A stretch of DNA of 64,000 nt, taken from NCBI RefSeq assembly GCF_037975245.1, contig NC_092563.1, positions 23,220,960-23,284,959 on the forward strand, written 5' to 3'. The notes below the pieces were generated by a model, which saw nothing but the letters and a program-made list of their open reading frames with translations, was not told where the DNA came from and ran no database searches. The position numbers and the translations under genes are program-made. This document shows, in pieces, positions 1 through 13,500 of this stretch. Numbering within the stretch: the first letter of the stretch is position 1; each line of letters opens with the position of its first letter. Source of the stretch: Apostichopus japonicus. Its lineage: Eukaryota > Echinodermata > Holothuroidea > Aspidochirotida > Stichopodidae.

Positions 1-857
1 AATTCAGCATTGCCACAAACGTCTAAGTCCCCTGTGCGGAATTTGCAGAATTTTGCAAAGTCAAATTACCTTCACATGACAAGGTGATGTGACTTTACAG
101 ACTGTTCTTCAAGAGATTTTGGTAGGGGAGGGGAAGGAGGGGGTTGGGGGAGGTTAGGGTGAGTGGAGAGTAGGTAATCAACTCAATCCTTTTTCAGAGA
201 TGTGGCTGAAAATCATACCTCTCTCGTTCCCAAATTTTAATCTTAATTATAAAGAAGAAAATATTGAAAATGACTCTGAAAGACAGTTCTCATGGTATTA
301 AACCTTGGTCAAAACTGAAATGAATTAATGCCTTAGGAAGGTGACAGTATCATATTTTATGGCTTAAATTTAGTATAAAAAGGATTTGTTAATTTGTGAG
401 CAAAGGCGTTTTTAATATTATTTGCCTCTTTAACAAAAACCAAAGGATGCACAGTTCGTAAGCAAAGTCTTGCCAGTGACCTGTCGGCCAGCATCAAAAC
501 TTCTAGAGGGGGAAAAAAAAAACTTCAGCATTGTTATTATGTCAAATGTAGGTTTTTAGACTGTATGCTTTTGGTGTATTGTATGTTTTGTTGACAGTAT
601 AGATTTGATGCATGGTCAGCACTCTCTTCAGATTTCTAAGATTGTCTCAAAAAGTTGCGAACGAGTTTTCGAGAGCAGTTTCCAGATATTTTATGATCGA
701 GTGTGATACGTAAATCGCCGAGTCTCTCAAGTCATACACTCGAGTCAAACACTCAAGGTTTAATAATGATGCATCAGTTCCCATTCCAATTCAGAAACTT
801 CAGATTTGATATAAATAAACTCTTCATTTGTGTTACTTCTTTCTCTTCTTCACACAG
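1..857. other. DDX1 intron sequence upstream of the first visible exon
   Basis: No exon, RNA gene or repeat is recognised. The segment should contain intron of DDX1, because the exon at 858 starts inside the helicase core. I looked for the residues that precede PSRELAEQ in other DDX1 proteins and did not find them, so that exon lies further upstream. A G-rich run sits at about 122-165. Confidence 0.5.
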
Positions 858-2528
858 CCCTCCAGGGAGCTTGCTGAACAGGTTAGTGTGTGTGTACTGT
901 ACAGCTAGTTAGGTTCTGCCTCTTGATCCATACATGAATAATTATAATCAATAGGATTATTAATCTTCCTCCTCTTCAGCAAATCGCCACTAACCGCAAC
1001 CACAGCATTCTCCGCACTTCAGATAGACTCCAACTAGCCGTCCCTGAAAAACCCGCCATCGCCTACAGACGTCCACGCAACCTACGAGACCTTCTTGTGC
1101 GTGCTGCTGTTCCACTTACTTCTTACCCCACACCCATTCAGCATGGTACTTTCAAATGTGATCGTACTTCGAGATGCATCGTCTGCAGCCACCACATTGT
1201 TGAATCCAATTCCATCAACTCACACACAAGACTAAGGTCGCAACACTTGCACAACCACTAATGTCATCTATATGATCTCTTGTAGAGTTTGCAGCATCCA
1301 GTATGTTGGCAAAACCAAAACAACCATCAAGAAGCGATTCTATGGTCACAGATCCACAGTCAACACCATGAAGACTGAGATCTTGTTGGAGAACATTTTA
1401 ACCTTTCCAACCATATCATCAATGACATGTCCCTACATAAGGTAGCTGTCCTGACCTAGTACAAATCAGCAGAGAGAGACTGTGGATGCAATGCCTTCGC
1501 ACCATTCAACCTCATGGGCTCAACATTCAGGAAGGACATGACTAACTTTCCTTCTGTTCCCCCTCCTTCTCCCCTTGTTCCGCCCCCCCCATCACTTCTC
1601 TTAGCTCTCTTACACCCTTTTTTCTCCTCACCTTTCTGTCTTTGTCCTCAGGTTTATTCCCCACCTCCTTCCCTTAATCCTTCCTTTGTCCCTCCACTGT
1701 TTATCTCCTACCTCTCCTCTTCCCCTGTTGGTTTCTGTCATTCTTCTCTCCATCCGAAGAAGATCCTGCTAGGATCGAAACGTCAGGCCAACTTACTTTT
1801 ACACATTCTATTACACAGGCTCTCTAGTGGATAAGCAGTTTGCTAACAGTTTTATTTTATTTTTATTATAATTAAAATATATGGAAAAGGGAGGGGGGAC
1901 ACATTAGAAGATAAGGTACTTTAAAGTGAGGATTAGTTTTGCAAATTAACCTCATCGGTTGACTCATGTTTGTGAAACACAGACTTGCTGGTACATGTCA
2001 GTTTCGGTGCTATTGCTATTATAGTAACTTCATGAAATGCTCAAAAGTGCATCAAATGATATGAATTATGCCATAATAGGTACCTGGATTGTAAGATATG
2101 TATATGACATAAGTAGATAGTAATACAAGTTGTTAAAGAGCCCTAAAGACAACAACAGAAGAGCAACCATATAAACCTCTTCACAACTACAAAAAAGGAA
2201 ATCATTTGTGATTACTAAAGCCGGATCTAGGAGATACTTTGAACACACTCTGTTAAATGAAGTGGAAATGAACGACAAAGGCATATGAATATATATATAA
2301 ATGAAATTGTAGTGAGTTGGAAAATCCAGAACAGTGAAAAAACTTCCAGCCTCCACCGGGATTCAAACCCGGGCCTCCGCTTTTAATGCAGACACCCTAA
2401 CCAGTAGGCTATGGATGCTGATTGTACATCCAGAAGTTAGAAACCGGTATATATATTTATATATGTATATATCTATTTTTATATATATATATATATTTAT
2501 GTGCATATATTTTTATATATTGATATAT

Positions 2529-2584
<56 letters not shown>

Positions 2585-4456
2585 CTTCCTATATATATAT
2601 ATATCTTCCTATACTATGTGTTTAAAAGTGCTGTCCCTTTGTTGACAAGCAAGATATTAAACTTTTCTCAGTCATTGATTTTTTTTATTCTTGTCACTCT
2701 CTCCAAATACTACAATTATTCATTATTAAGGAAGTTACTACTTTTAGTTTTTAATTATTGGTAGATTTGTAAGAGATACATCCTTGAAGTCAATTTTGCC
2801 CTTTGTAGCTCAAAAAGAAGCATCAATTGAGAAAGAACAATTAAGCTTGATGAAATTTTTTCCTTCTTCCCTTTTTCTTTTTCTTCTTCTTCTTTTCTTT
2901 CTCCTTCTGTTATTGTTCTTGTAAAGCTTGAACTCTTTATTGTCTTCCTATCTGAATAGGCATTCAAAATTGATCAATAATAATGATTATTGTTACCATA
3001 GCAACTGCTGATTAATATTTTCAGTCGCATTAATTTTTACAAAATCTTATTTCAGAAAGACAAGTTTCATGGTGTCTATTTTATCTCATACAACTTTTCA
3101 AAACACCAAACGAACAAAACTTTGATTGTGTTGATTTTTTTTTTTTTGAGATCTGTAACTGATTATTAAGCCTTCCATTGATTAATGTACGATTTTTTTT
3201 TTTTTTTTGTGGATTTTTTAATGAAAGGACTGGCAAAAGTACATAAGGACTGATAACAGTAATAATAATAATAATAATAATATATCATGAGTTTTTGAAA
3301 AGTATCACTGGAAATTTCCAATTTTTGTGTGTACATTACATAGCTTATGAATAAATGATGTAAAGTTACTACTAAAAGCAAAACCATATTTTTAATATTG
3401 AGAGCAGGAGCCAAGACTGAAATTAGAGAGTCTGGTTAAATTATTGCATGTGTAAGCTTTACTTTTTACTGCACTTTTACTTTACAGATTTTAAACATAA
3501 AAATATATATATATAAAAAGGATATTTTGAGACAAATTTAATACACTAAAAATACTATGGAAGTTAGGTCAAAGTTAGGAAAGGGGGGGGGGAATGGGGG
3601 TAAGGGAGTTAAGCATTATGAATCTTCGTGGTTGACATAGATTGGATGGTTGGGGAGTGGCAGGTGGAGGGCCATCACCTTCCATTCCACCTGGACCTGA
3701 GGCAAGTCTGGCCCTTAACGTCCACCTGGCCTCTAGGCCTCGGGCCAATATTGATATACTTGTAAATGAGAAAGATGAGTGCAGGAGCATGATATGAATC
3801 ATAAATATGTCTGTAATGGATTTTTATGTTGAAATGACATCGGATAATTATCCACAAGGACAGTATCAAGTGAGGGTGACTTCATTATTAACACAGCTGA
3901 CAACTTTTCCCTCACAACATTTTGGGGGAAAATCCATATTGCAAGGCAAAAGAGATATAAGCAAATTTACAGAATGGGCTGATAATGTGGAAGTTGTTTC
4001 ATGTTAGCAGTTATTTGCTTACTGACAACAAAATTGTTGACATTCAGTTATGTTAATCTACCTGACATTAAAAGTCTAAATGAAGTTATTTATTGTTCAC
4101 AAAATTAAAATGAACTCATTAATTAGTTACTAATTTAAAACTCAACAGCCAGGACAAAACTTCTTGAGAGATGATTAATTGTTACTTTAATTCCTTGGTT
4201 AGCCTTAGAATGTATATAGATCAAAAGTTCAGTAACATGTCGTTAAAGCTCAAAATCAGCAGTTAAACTTAACCAATGTTTGCTTGATTTCTTTTTTTCA
4301 TTCTACATCCAACAGACATTGAATCAAATCAAGAAATTCAAGGTACACATATCGGAGTTTCGTCCAAGGTAAGAGCCGATATATAGATCTATATGTACAT
4401 ATATACAATATATATATGTATAGGCCTATATATATATATATAGGCCTATATATAGG

Positions 4457-4503
<47 letters not shown>

Positions 4504-7500
4504 TTGAAATCTTAATGAGTTGGAAAATCAAGAACAGTGAAAAAACTTCCAGCCTCCACTGGCTGTATATATATATATATATATATATACATGCATATAC
4601 ATGAATATATATATATATATTTATATATATATATATATATATGCATACATGCATATATATATATATAATGTATGTGTCATACATAGTATGACAGACATAA
4701 AATAAATTATTAAAAATGAACACACCCCAAAAATTTCCACTCTACAACCGGTTTCTTCCCGTTTTTGGGACTCATCATTAGTGCGTAGGAGGAGCCTAAC
4801 CTTTTGTGTCACAGACATAAGCCCATACCAATCAACCACAGTGATTCAGCTCCAAGGGCGAAGGAACCGGGGGGGGGGGGGGGTGGGGGGGGGGGGTGGG
4901 GGGCGCCAGCCCCCCAGTGAAAAATGTGGAGGGGCGGAAGTATCATTCCGCCCCCCCCCCCCCCCACTTTGCAAGTCAAAAACCCCATTTTCATTTCCAA
5001 ATGAGAAAAAATCTTATTTGGAACACCAAATTGCATCTAAGGCCAGGTGAAAATACAAAATTAAGTTGACAAAATGGAGTGGGTGTTGAAGTGTGCTATA
5101 TTGCACCAAATTGCATCTGAGGCCACCTGGAAATGCAAAAAATTCCAAAGGGGAGGGGGTGTCCCCCTCTCCTTAGACCCCTCCCCCAGGCTGGCCATCA
5201 GTCTTCAGCCCCCCCCCCCCCCATTCAAAAGTACCTTCCTACGCCACTGTTCAGCTCTCATAGGCTCCTTCTACCTACCTGTCAAAGAGAGTGTATTTAT
5301 GCCTTCAATGAAACATATAGAGGGCAGTATGAGGGGAAAGAATGATAGACACGGTTTATTGTCTGTGTATGGCATTGATAAAAAGAAAAATGCCTTGTCA
5401 CTGAAAAATTTGAGTTTTTCTCAACCTTCTTTAAAGTGGATGAGTCTGCCTTCACTTTTCCACTAGACTAGACTCATAGGAGGTAAGGTACACGTAAATG
5501 ATCAAATCAGTAATTTATTCAGGTTTCTGTTTCTTGTCTAGTTTTAGTAATTGTTTATGTTGCATTGTGTCCATTTCAGTAAATAACGGAGGCGTGGTTC
5601 TGTAGAGTCGTGTGCACTTTAATTGTGAACATGCTCGTTGATACAGCAGCAGTGTATCGAGAATAATCTCAGTAGTTTTGTTTTCTTTGTAAATGCAATG
5701 AATTGATTTGTTTAATTTTCTGTATTCTGTCTTTGCTTTCATAAAGCTTACATTTTGACGTGATTCAATAGACAAATGCTCAGTAGTGATATTTGAACGA
5801 CAACTACAAACAGAAAGAAGAAAAGAGTTAACAAATTAATTAACAGTTAGCCAAAACATTTTTTTCAAATAGTTTAACAGGTTTTGGCAACATGCCAACA
5901 CCGTAACCTTCTTTGACAATGCAGGCATAGCTATCACCCAATACCTATATAAGTACTACAAAGTAAATTTGAAGCCCAGGCAAATCACTCATTCAAAATT
6001 ACAAGCAAAGTTCCCTCCATTCTGGAAAAATGAAAAATTTTCATTCATTCCATTTATTTTTTGTTTTTTTGGTCACAGCATTATACAATATCTACATATA
6101 ATTCGTTAAATTAGATATACAGCATCCATACGTTGTGAGAGGAAGTATTGTATGATTTTATTTTATTCGCACTCAGATTGTTCAAAATACAAAAATATTA
6201 CACAGACAAAATAGACAAAATGGACGGAATTGAAAAGAACAAAAATAGTAACAGGAGCTAAACCCATTAGGCTGACAGAACGTCGGCCCATTTCCAATGG
6301 GGCCCTATAGACGAAAAAATTGCACTTTCAATGGAAAATACAAGGAAACCAATAAATAAGACACAAAAAAGAAACCTGGTGGCTTAACAATGTAGAATGC
6401 TCCCATGAAAGAAAGGAAAAGAGCAAAAAAAGGAAGCATGTAAAAGAACCAAGATATTAACAGAATGTGTGTATACTTCTGTCTATACACTAAACTGGAT
6501 ACATGAACACAATTACTGTTAGAGAAATGACCAACACTAAAGTTTGACTAGATATATAACCGTTAAGTCCCCCCCCTCCATTTAACCGTTAATTCCCACC
6601 TCCATTTAACCGTTAAGTCCCTCCCCCCTCCATCGTTTATTCTACAAACTTCAATGAAAAGTGCATAATATATACAGACAAACAATAGCAGAAATGAAAA
6701 GAGAATGGTCAACGAAAGACAAGTAACTGCTCTAATTTAAATCTTAAGGACAGGCAATCACAAGTTGCAGTATATTTGTTGATACGTTTACGAGATGTTT
6801 TTTTTTTTTACAGCAAACGTAACTTTGTAAAACTGATGAACATTTGGCTTACAATTATTTAACCGACAACTAAAGAGATAATATTTACACTGGAGGATGA
6901 TAAAATTCATAAGGATGGCCGGCTATTTTAAGTTATAACCAAAGAAAAAAATCCTTCTTGAAGAGGATAAATTGTCTCCCAAAATGATGTTGCTCTGTAT
7001 CCAAGAGAAAGGTAGATGTATTAAATGAACAGATCCAAAATAAAGGGTCTAAATTTTTTGACCTATTCAGCTTTACAAAAGCTACAGAAAGGACTCTCTA
7101 CTTCCTTCACAGAATATAAAACTTTATTTGTGTGTATGAGTCTATGAAGAAAGCGAAACTGAAAATAAATCATTTTAGTGTCTGGAAGGAACGAAGGAAA
7201 CTTAAAAATCACTTTCCAATCATCGTCGGTTATGTTAAAATCGGTATTCCACTCCACCAACAACCTTGGCGGGTTAAACGATATGAGAAATAAGTGTTGA
7301 ATTAGGTAATTATGAAGTAAAAATCTTGTGACTAGTGCTTTCTGGTTCAACTCTACCCTCCACAAATAGATTACCTTCAAGTTCCTCGGAATAGCTGAAA
7401 ATTAAACTGCACGTAAAAAGGGAAATCTTGTCATATTATACTTATTAAAAAAGAGGATTGAATAGCCAACAACTTGTTATCATTAGTAAACATATCCTTA

Positions 7501-10500
7501 ACCTAGAACACTTCCCTCCTTAAAGAGCTTATCATAAAAAATTTAAAAAGTCATAGTATTTATCTTAATGTGACCATTGTTCCAAAAAGTACTACCATCG
7601 TTATGACGATCATGAAAGTTCAGAACGCCCCAAGCAGAACAAACATTTCTAACGATTATATAATAAAGACAATCCCGATATGCAAAGCTTGGAGTTTGGA
7701 ATTTAACAAAAGTTGACCTCCATGGTCAGACAATTAAATAATCAAAGAACAATTTTCAAATTCCATTGACATTATCATCATCTCTGTACCTATTCACCCA
7801 AAGCAATTTTAAAGCAGAAATAAAGCTTCTAACCATGAGTGATTTTTTTGTCATACCCACATTTTATTTGCTGTTTGTAGTGATAAGGGATGGGGGAGGG
7901 GGAGGAAGGGGTGGTGGTTTGTCAGAAGCCACAGTACCATTAACATGCCTTGTAATCAGGGATAACTAGTTTCATTCGATGCAAGTGAATGTTGTCTTTT
8001 TTACTGTGTGGCAACGATGAGAAAGTATTTATGTGACAACGGAATGCACAGCATATAGAAAGTAACTTTAATAGCTGTTGCTATCTTTCATTCATCTCAC
8101 TGCCTGTTGTTCGGTCTAATTCTTCTCTTTACTGTTTGGATCAAAGATATCAGGCGCTTTTAAACTATTACATGTTGACCTTCATACGTACTATTATATG
8201 TTTACCTACATACGTACTATTATATGTTGACCTTCATACGTACTATTATATGTTGACCTTCATACGTACTATTATATGTTGACCTTCATACGTACTATTA
8301 TATGTTTACCTACATACGTACTATTATATGTTGACCTTCATATGTACTATTATATGTTTACCTACATACGCACTGGCTATTTGCAGTTAATAAGCACCTT
8401 GTTAGTAGTTCTCTTTCCCTTTCTCTCTCCCTCTCTCTATGTGCTCTCTCCATAAAGTAAACTTATACTAGTCAATGAACAATGGAAACTAATTGGGAAA
8501 TTGTTATAAACAATGGGAAAGCTAGGGAAAGAAACTAATATGGCTTAAAAGGGTTTGGAATGAGTTCCAACATACCCTCTACGAGCAGGAAAAGTTTATA
8601 TGACTTTACAATCTTTCAATTTATTGTTTTTTGTCGGGGGAGGGGGGGTGGTCTACCCCAGTGTTAGATCTCTGTGTATTCTATATTTCTTCTTCTTTTC
8701 TCTATTTATTCGCAGGGAGTTACTAATCATCGGTGGTGCACCAGCTAAGGAGCAGATCGACGCTCTTAATAGAGGGGTAAGACAAAGAATCGGCTGTGTT
8801 TGATATTCACTGTATTACAGGAATACCTGCCATGATGCAATGAAACTAAAGAAGTGTCTATGGTGTAATATGGATAAAGGCAGTGACGTATTATTTAAGC
8901 GATAAGATCCATCATGTGTTGTATGATGTATCATCATTATGTTCGAAGGTGAATTATTTATCCAGGAGATGCCCATGGAGTTTCCATGTACGATGATCTT
9001 CCAATTAGTGAGGGAAAATAAGATCCATAATGAGCTTAAACTTTATATGGGATAGTCACCCGATGTGAAGTATTATTTACAAGCCATTCGGCTTCTTCCA
9101 CATGCACACACGCACATACACTCACCTGCTAACAGACAATGTTACCAGAAACCAGAATTTCCTAGTGTACACTGTTCACATACAAATAACACGTATGTCA
9201 ACCTAAACAGTTGGATATTTTCAGACATTGTTTCAAAAGCACCCTCAGTTTCACCAAAGTTTCTTGAAGTGGAAGGGGTTCCCCTCCCTCCCCCTTCTCC
9301 CCACCCACCCCCACCCACCCTCCCCAGCTTTCAGTCTGTAATTATCATGTCTGGTAGTAACTTCACTTCATACAAACATTCACAAGTGACCATCATGAAT
9401 AGTTTAAGTTAAACATACCTTCAACAGTCACACGTGTACAAGATGAAATCACGTTGTAGTCGTTATCTAATATCATGAATATTTGACACAGATTGTGTTT
9501 AATAGGAAACTAACCCACAGAATTGCAAATTGTTTAACCAAATTTACGTACAACACGAAAACTATGAACTTTGGTTGTAGCATGTAGGATCAAATGACGG
9601 TGCCTTGTAATGACAATGCAAAAAGTTTGTGGTTTGACATCAAAAATCTAGACTGGAGTTTCCAATTTTCCAGTCATATGGCAAAATTTCGGGGTTTTAA
9701 TTTGTACGATCTGTCAATATAGCTATTGAACAACACCGTCATCCTTCCTTTTTTGGCGGTGGCCTTTTTTTTTCTATTTTATGATTGATCCTTCATTTTA
9801 TTGCATTTTTTTATTGTTTTGTTTTTGATTTTCTTTAGCATTGTTGTACCCGAAAAAGAAGAATCATATGCCTTTTTTTTTTTATTGCTTTTTACAATAT
9901 TCTCTTTAATAATACACTAATAAGGGTTTTTCAATTTTTTTTTTACTTTTTGGAAAAAGATCCCCCCCCCTTCCCCTGCAAAAAATATCAATCACTGTTC
10001 ACTCACTCTCCTTGCAACTGTTTTGTTGTTATTCATGGTGGAAGCAGATTTATTTTTATTGCTCAACATGATGCATTATTTTTTATGATCCATGAAAGGG
10101 TTTATTTCTGTCTTTTATTAGGTGGACATTGTCGTTGCTACGCCAGGAAGAATCGATGATCTCATCGGGACTGGGAAGCTGAGTCTTTCACAAGTGAGAA
10201 TAATTTCAAAGGCTTTGAATTGATTCGATTCTATCAACCCTCTTATCCAAATTTTTATAATTTGTTTCTTGATAATGTCCATGTAGATTAAAGATCAGTC
10301 TGTACGTTATGTCGTTTCAGTCAGATTTCTATGTGTGTGTGTGTAGTCACTCGACATCCACAATTTGACCCTTAAATATATCGTTAATAAAAGACAGATG
10401 CACAATTTTAAGAAGGATGGGGTGTAGATGGGTGGGATTGCTGAATGCCCACTCCCGTGTTGGGAGATAAATAATTAAACTTTTAGACTTCAATTGTTGC

Positions 10501-13500
10501 ATTCTGAGGCATATATGGGCTATATATTAGGTCTACACCTATAAAGTTTGTCCTTCTAATTTCTTTTGTTTGTGTGGTGTTCATGCAACCCCCACCCCCC
10601 CCCACCTTGAATCCACACCTGTTATGACCTTCGTGGTGGATGTCATCAGTTGATGTAACTAGTTGCAGGTCATCTCTGGAGATAGAACATTTCTCCCACC
10701 AAGCCTGCCTAGCAGACCCTTTGTCCCACAGGTGGGTAAATTGCTGCCGACTCTCAACATTTCTACTGCCCGTGAAAACAGCCCCCCCCCTCCCCTGTTT
10801 ATAAGACCCAAACTGTTGTTTAAACATAAGTCAACTGCATTAATGAATAAACTGAATGACAAAAAAAAATCTTAAGTTTTGGGGAATTTTCTATAGTTCC
10901 TGCATGTGATAAGATATTCCAACACAACAGATGGAAAATGCACTCGCAGGACTCTCTGATATTTGATTCCTCATAGACTGTAATATTACTTTTTCATTCA
11001 TGGGAATTGGTATATCCTTAAAAAACCTTAAGTGTTGCGGTCCTCAGATCGGAGACAAAATTACACTGTGGCTTGCAAGATCAATTTGTGCTCACGCCTG
11101 GCTGTTACTTTTATCAATTAGAGGGCGCTATTCACAAATGCTGAAATGACTTATGAATGCATGCAGTTTATCGTTCTTGCTGAGCTGGTTGATCTTCAGT
11201 GTTGTGTACTTAAGTGTTTACTAAAGACAATGTCTGCAGTGTATGCGACCTATGTTTTCTATTGTAAAATTTCAATTATTGTAAAGTACATTTTACCTGT
11301 ATGTTTTAAACTTTTTGAAAAGGAAACCTGCTTTAACCCTGTCAGCTGATTACTAAGGGTATAAATATGGTAACCACAGCATCTCATTTTAGGCACATGG
11401 TACAGTTCATCAATGCCCTTTATATTCGATGCGCTCACAAGCCCTCTTTGTGGATCCCAGTCGATTCTCTAGGGGGTCTAGCTGTGTTAGTGACAGAGGT
11501 GTACGTCTGGTCAGAAGATCACTAAGAATGGAGAGTAATAAAATGATAAAAATCAAGAAATACTTCTTTGATGTGGCTCGTTTGATTTGATTTTGTCAAT
11601 TTCTGTGCAAATCGATCAATACAGTTCATGCAGTCAATTATCAACTTATTTTGAGTATTATTCTTGAAGGTTTTGGTAAAGTTGTTGAAAGTAACAGATA
11701 GTTTTATATAATTTACACTTCTGTTAGTTTGTGAAAACTTTGTGAAATATTTCTCGTCATCAAGTAATTCATTTTTAAGTGCTTTTGTGTAGAAAGTAAA
11801 TTCATTTCTTTTATGTTCTGCACAGGTTCGTTTCTTTATTTTGGATGAGGCAGTAAGTATACATACCCTTTCTGGTCACACCAATCACCTGATGTTGGAG
11901 GGGCGGGGTCGGCGGGGTGGGCAGAGGGGCGGGTAAGGTGAGGGGTGGTTAACTTATGTCAAACTATTATTACTATAGTATTATGAATGTAGAGGTGACA
12001 AGTTTGTTTTATGGTTGAAGAGAATAGTGGGATGGATGTGTGTCTATTGGGGGGGGGGGGGGGGTAGGTGGGATGTGCTATAAACATCCCAATAAACATA
12101 ATTGGCCAATGTTTAGTGTTAATATTATATAATACAGCTTGGTATCATCCTAACTGCATTGTCGTGAACTTTACTGGTGACACAATGACATCGCATAATC
12201 ACATTGGGATCCTCCAACCTTATTGGACATTTGAACAGCGGTATATTACAGATGTAACCAAGTATTCAGTGTTGCTAGAGGAAGGGGGGGGGGGACATGT
12301 TAGTATGTGCTTTTCCATTCTAATGGATACATTTCACTGATTGGTCTCCCTGTCAATTAAATCGCCAGTTTGAAAGGCTATAATTTGAAGTTTAAGAAAC
12401 TGATAAATTTGTCATTTATCATCTGATCTTGCAGGATGGATTGTTATCTGCTGGTTATAGTAACCAGATCGACAGAATGTGGAAGCAGATACCACAAGTC
12501 ACAGCAGATGGTAAAAGGCTACAGGTAAAGCATCCAGTATCCACCTACTCTCATCCCATTCCCTCTCATCCCATCCCCTCCCCCTCTCATCCCCTCCTCT
12601 CTCATCCCATCCCCTCTCATCCCATCCCCTCATCCCCTCCCCCTCTTATACCCTCCCCCTCTCATCCCCTCCCCCTCTTATACCCTCTCATCTTATTCCA
12701 TCCCCTCCCCCTCTCATCTCCTCCCCTTTCATCCCATCCCCTCCCCTCTCATCTCTTCCCCTTTCATACCATCCCCTCCCCCTCTCATCCTTCCCACTCT
12801 CATCCCCTCCCCTCTCATCCCATCTGATCCCTTCACCTCTCTTCCATCACCTCTCAACCAGTCTTCTCCCCATCCCCTCTCCCTGTCATCCCTTCTCTCC
12901 TCATCCCATCCCAGGAATTCCAACCTCAGAGTATGTTTCCTCATGTGTACATTTAATTGTGTAAATTGACCCTTTATATCTGATAAAAACATTGAACATA
13001 ATTACCTCCAGTGAACCACTTTTGCTTAAAACTTCTTAGCAATTTTGTTCTTTGTTTACTTTGGGGGTAGTACAGAATGTGAAGTATTTAATTTTACATA
13101 TATTTACTCAATTTTTTTTTCCTTCCTTTTTCTGCAGATGGTGGTGTGCTCTGCTACATTGCATTCCTTTGATGTGAAGAAATTAGCAGTGAGTACTAAC
13201 ATTTATTAACTATACCGTGTCCATGATTATAACATTGTTTTATGGACTTTACATTCTTCAAAGAAGAAACAAACAAACTGAAACCATCATCGTTGGTCTG
13301 TGTGGTAGAAAGATTTGTGATCAGCAACTTCCTCAACACAACTAAGAATAATCTTATTCCATTTGTGAGATATCACAGTTTAAATGATAAGAAGGAGGCT
13401 TGAGCAAGTCTAACTTCTACCTCACTGTGCCACTTGCATGTGAAATCTTAACATTTAAGAAACCTAGTATTTCAAACTTTTTTCACTTGGTGATCCCAGT

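Noticed and set aside
4343-4348. Splice donor GTACAC after TLNQIKKFK in DDX1
   Set aside because: Using it would drop nine residues present in other DDX1 proteins and break the phase with the exon at 8716; the donor at 4369 restores both.
4298-4723. 141-codon - strand frame
   Set aside because: It consists of Ile/Tyr runs from a TA microsatellite and overlaps a real DDX1 exon on the other strand.
12525-12827. Open frame continuing from the DDX1 exon into CATCCC repeats
   Set aside because: A canonical donor GTAAAG stands at 12525 and the next DDX1 exon continues the helicase sequence at 13138, so the rest is intron.
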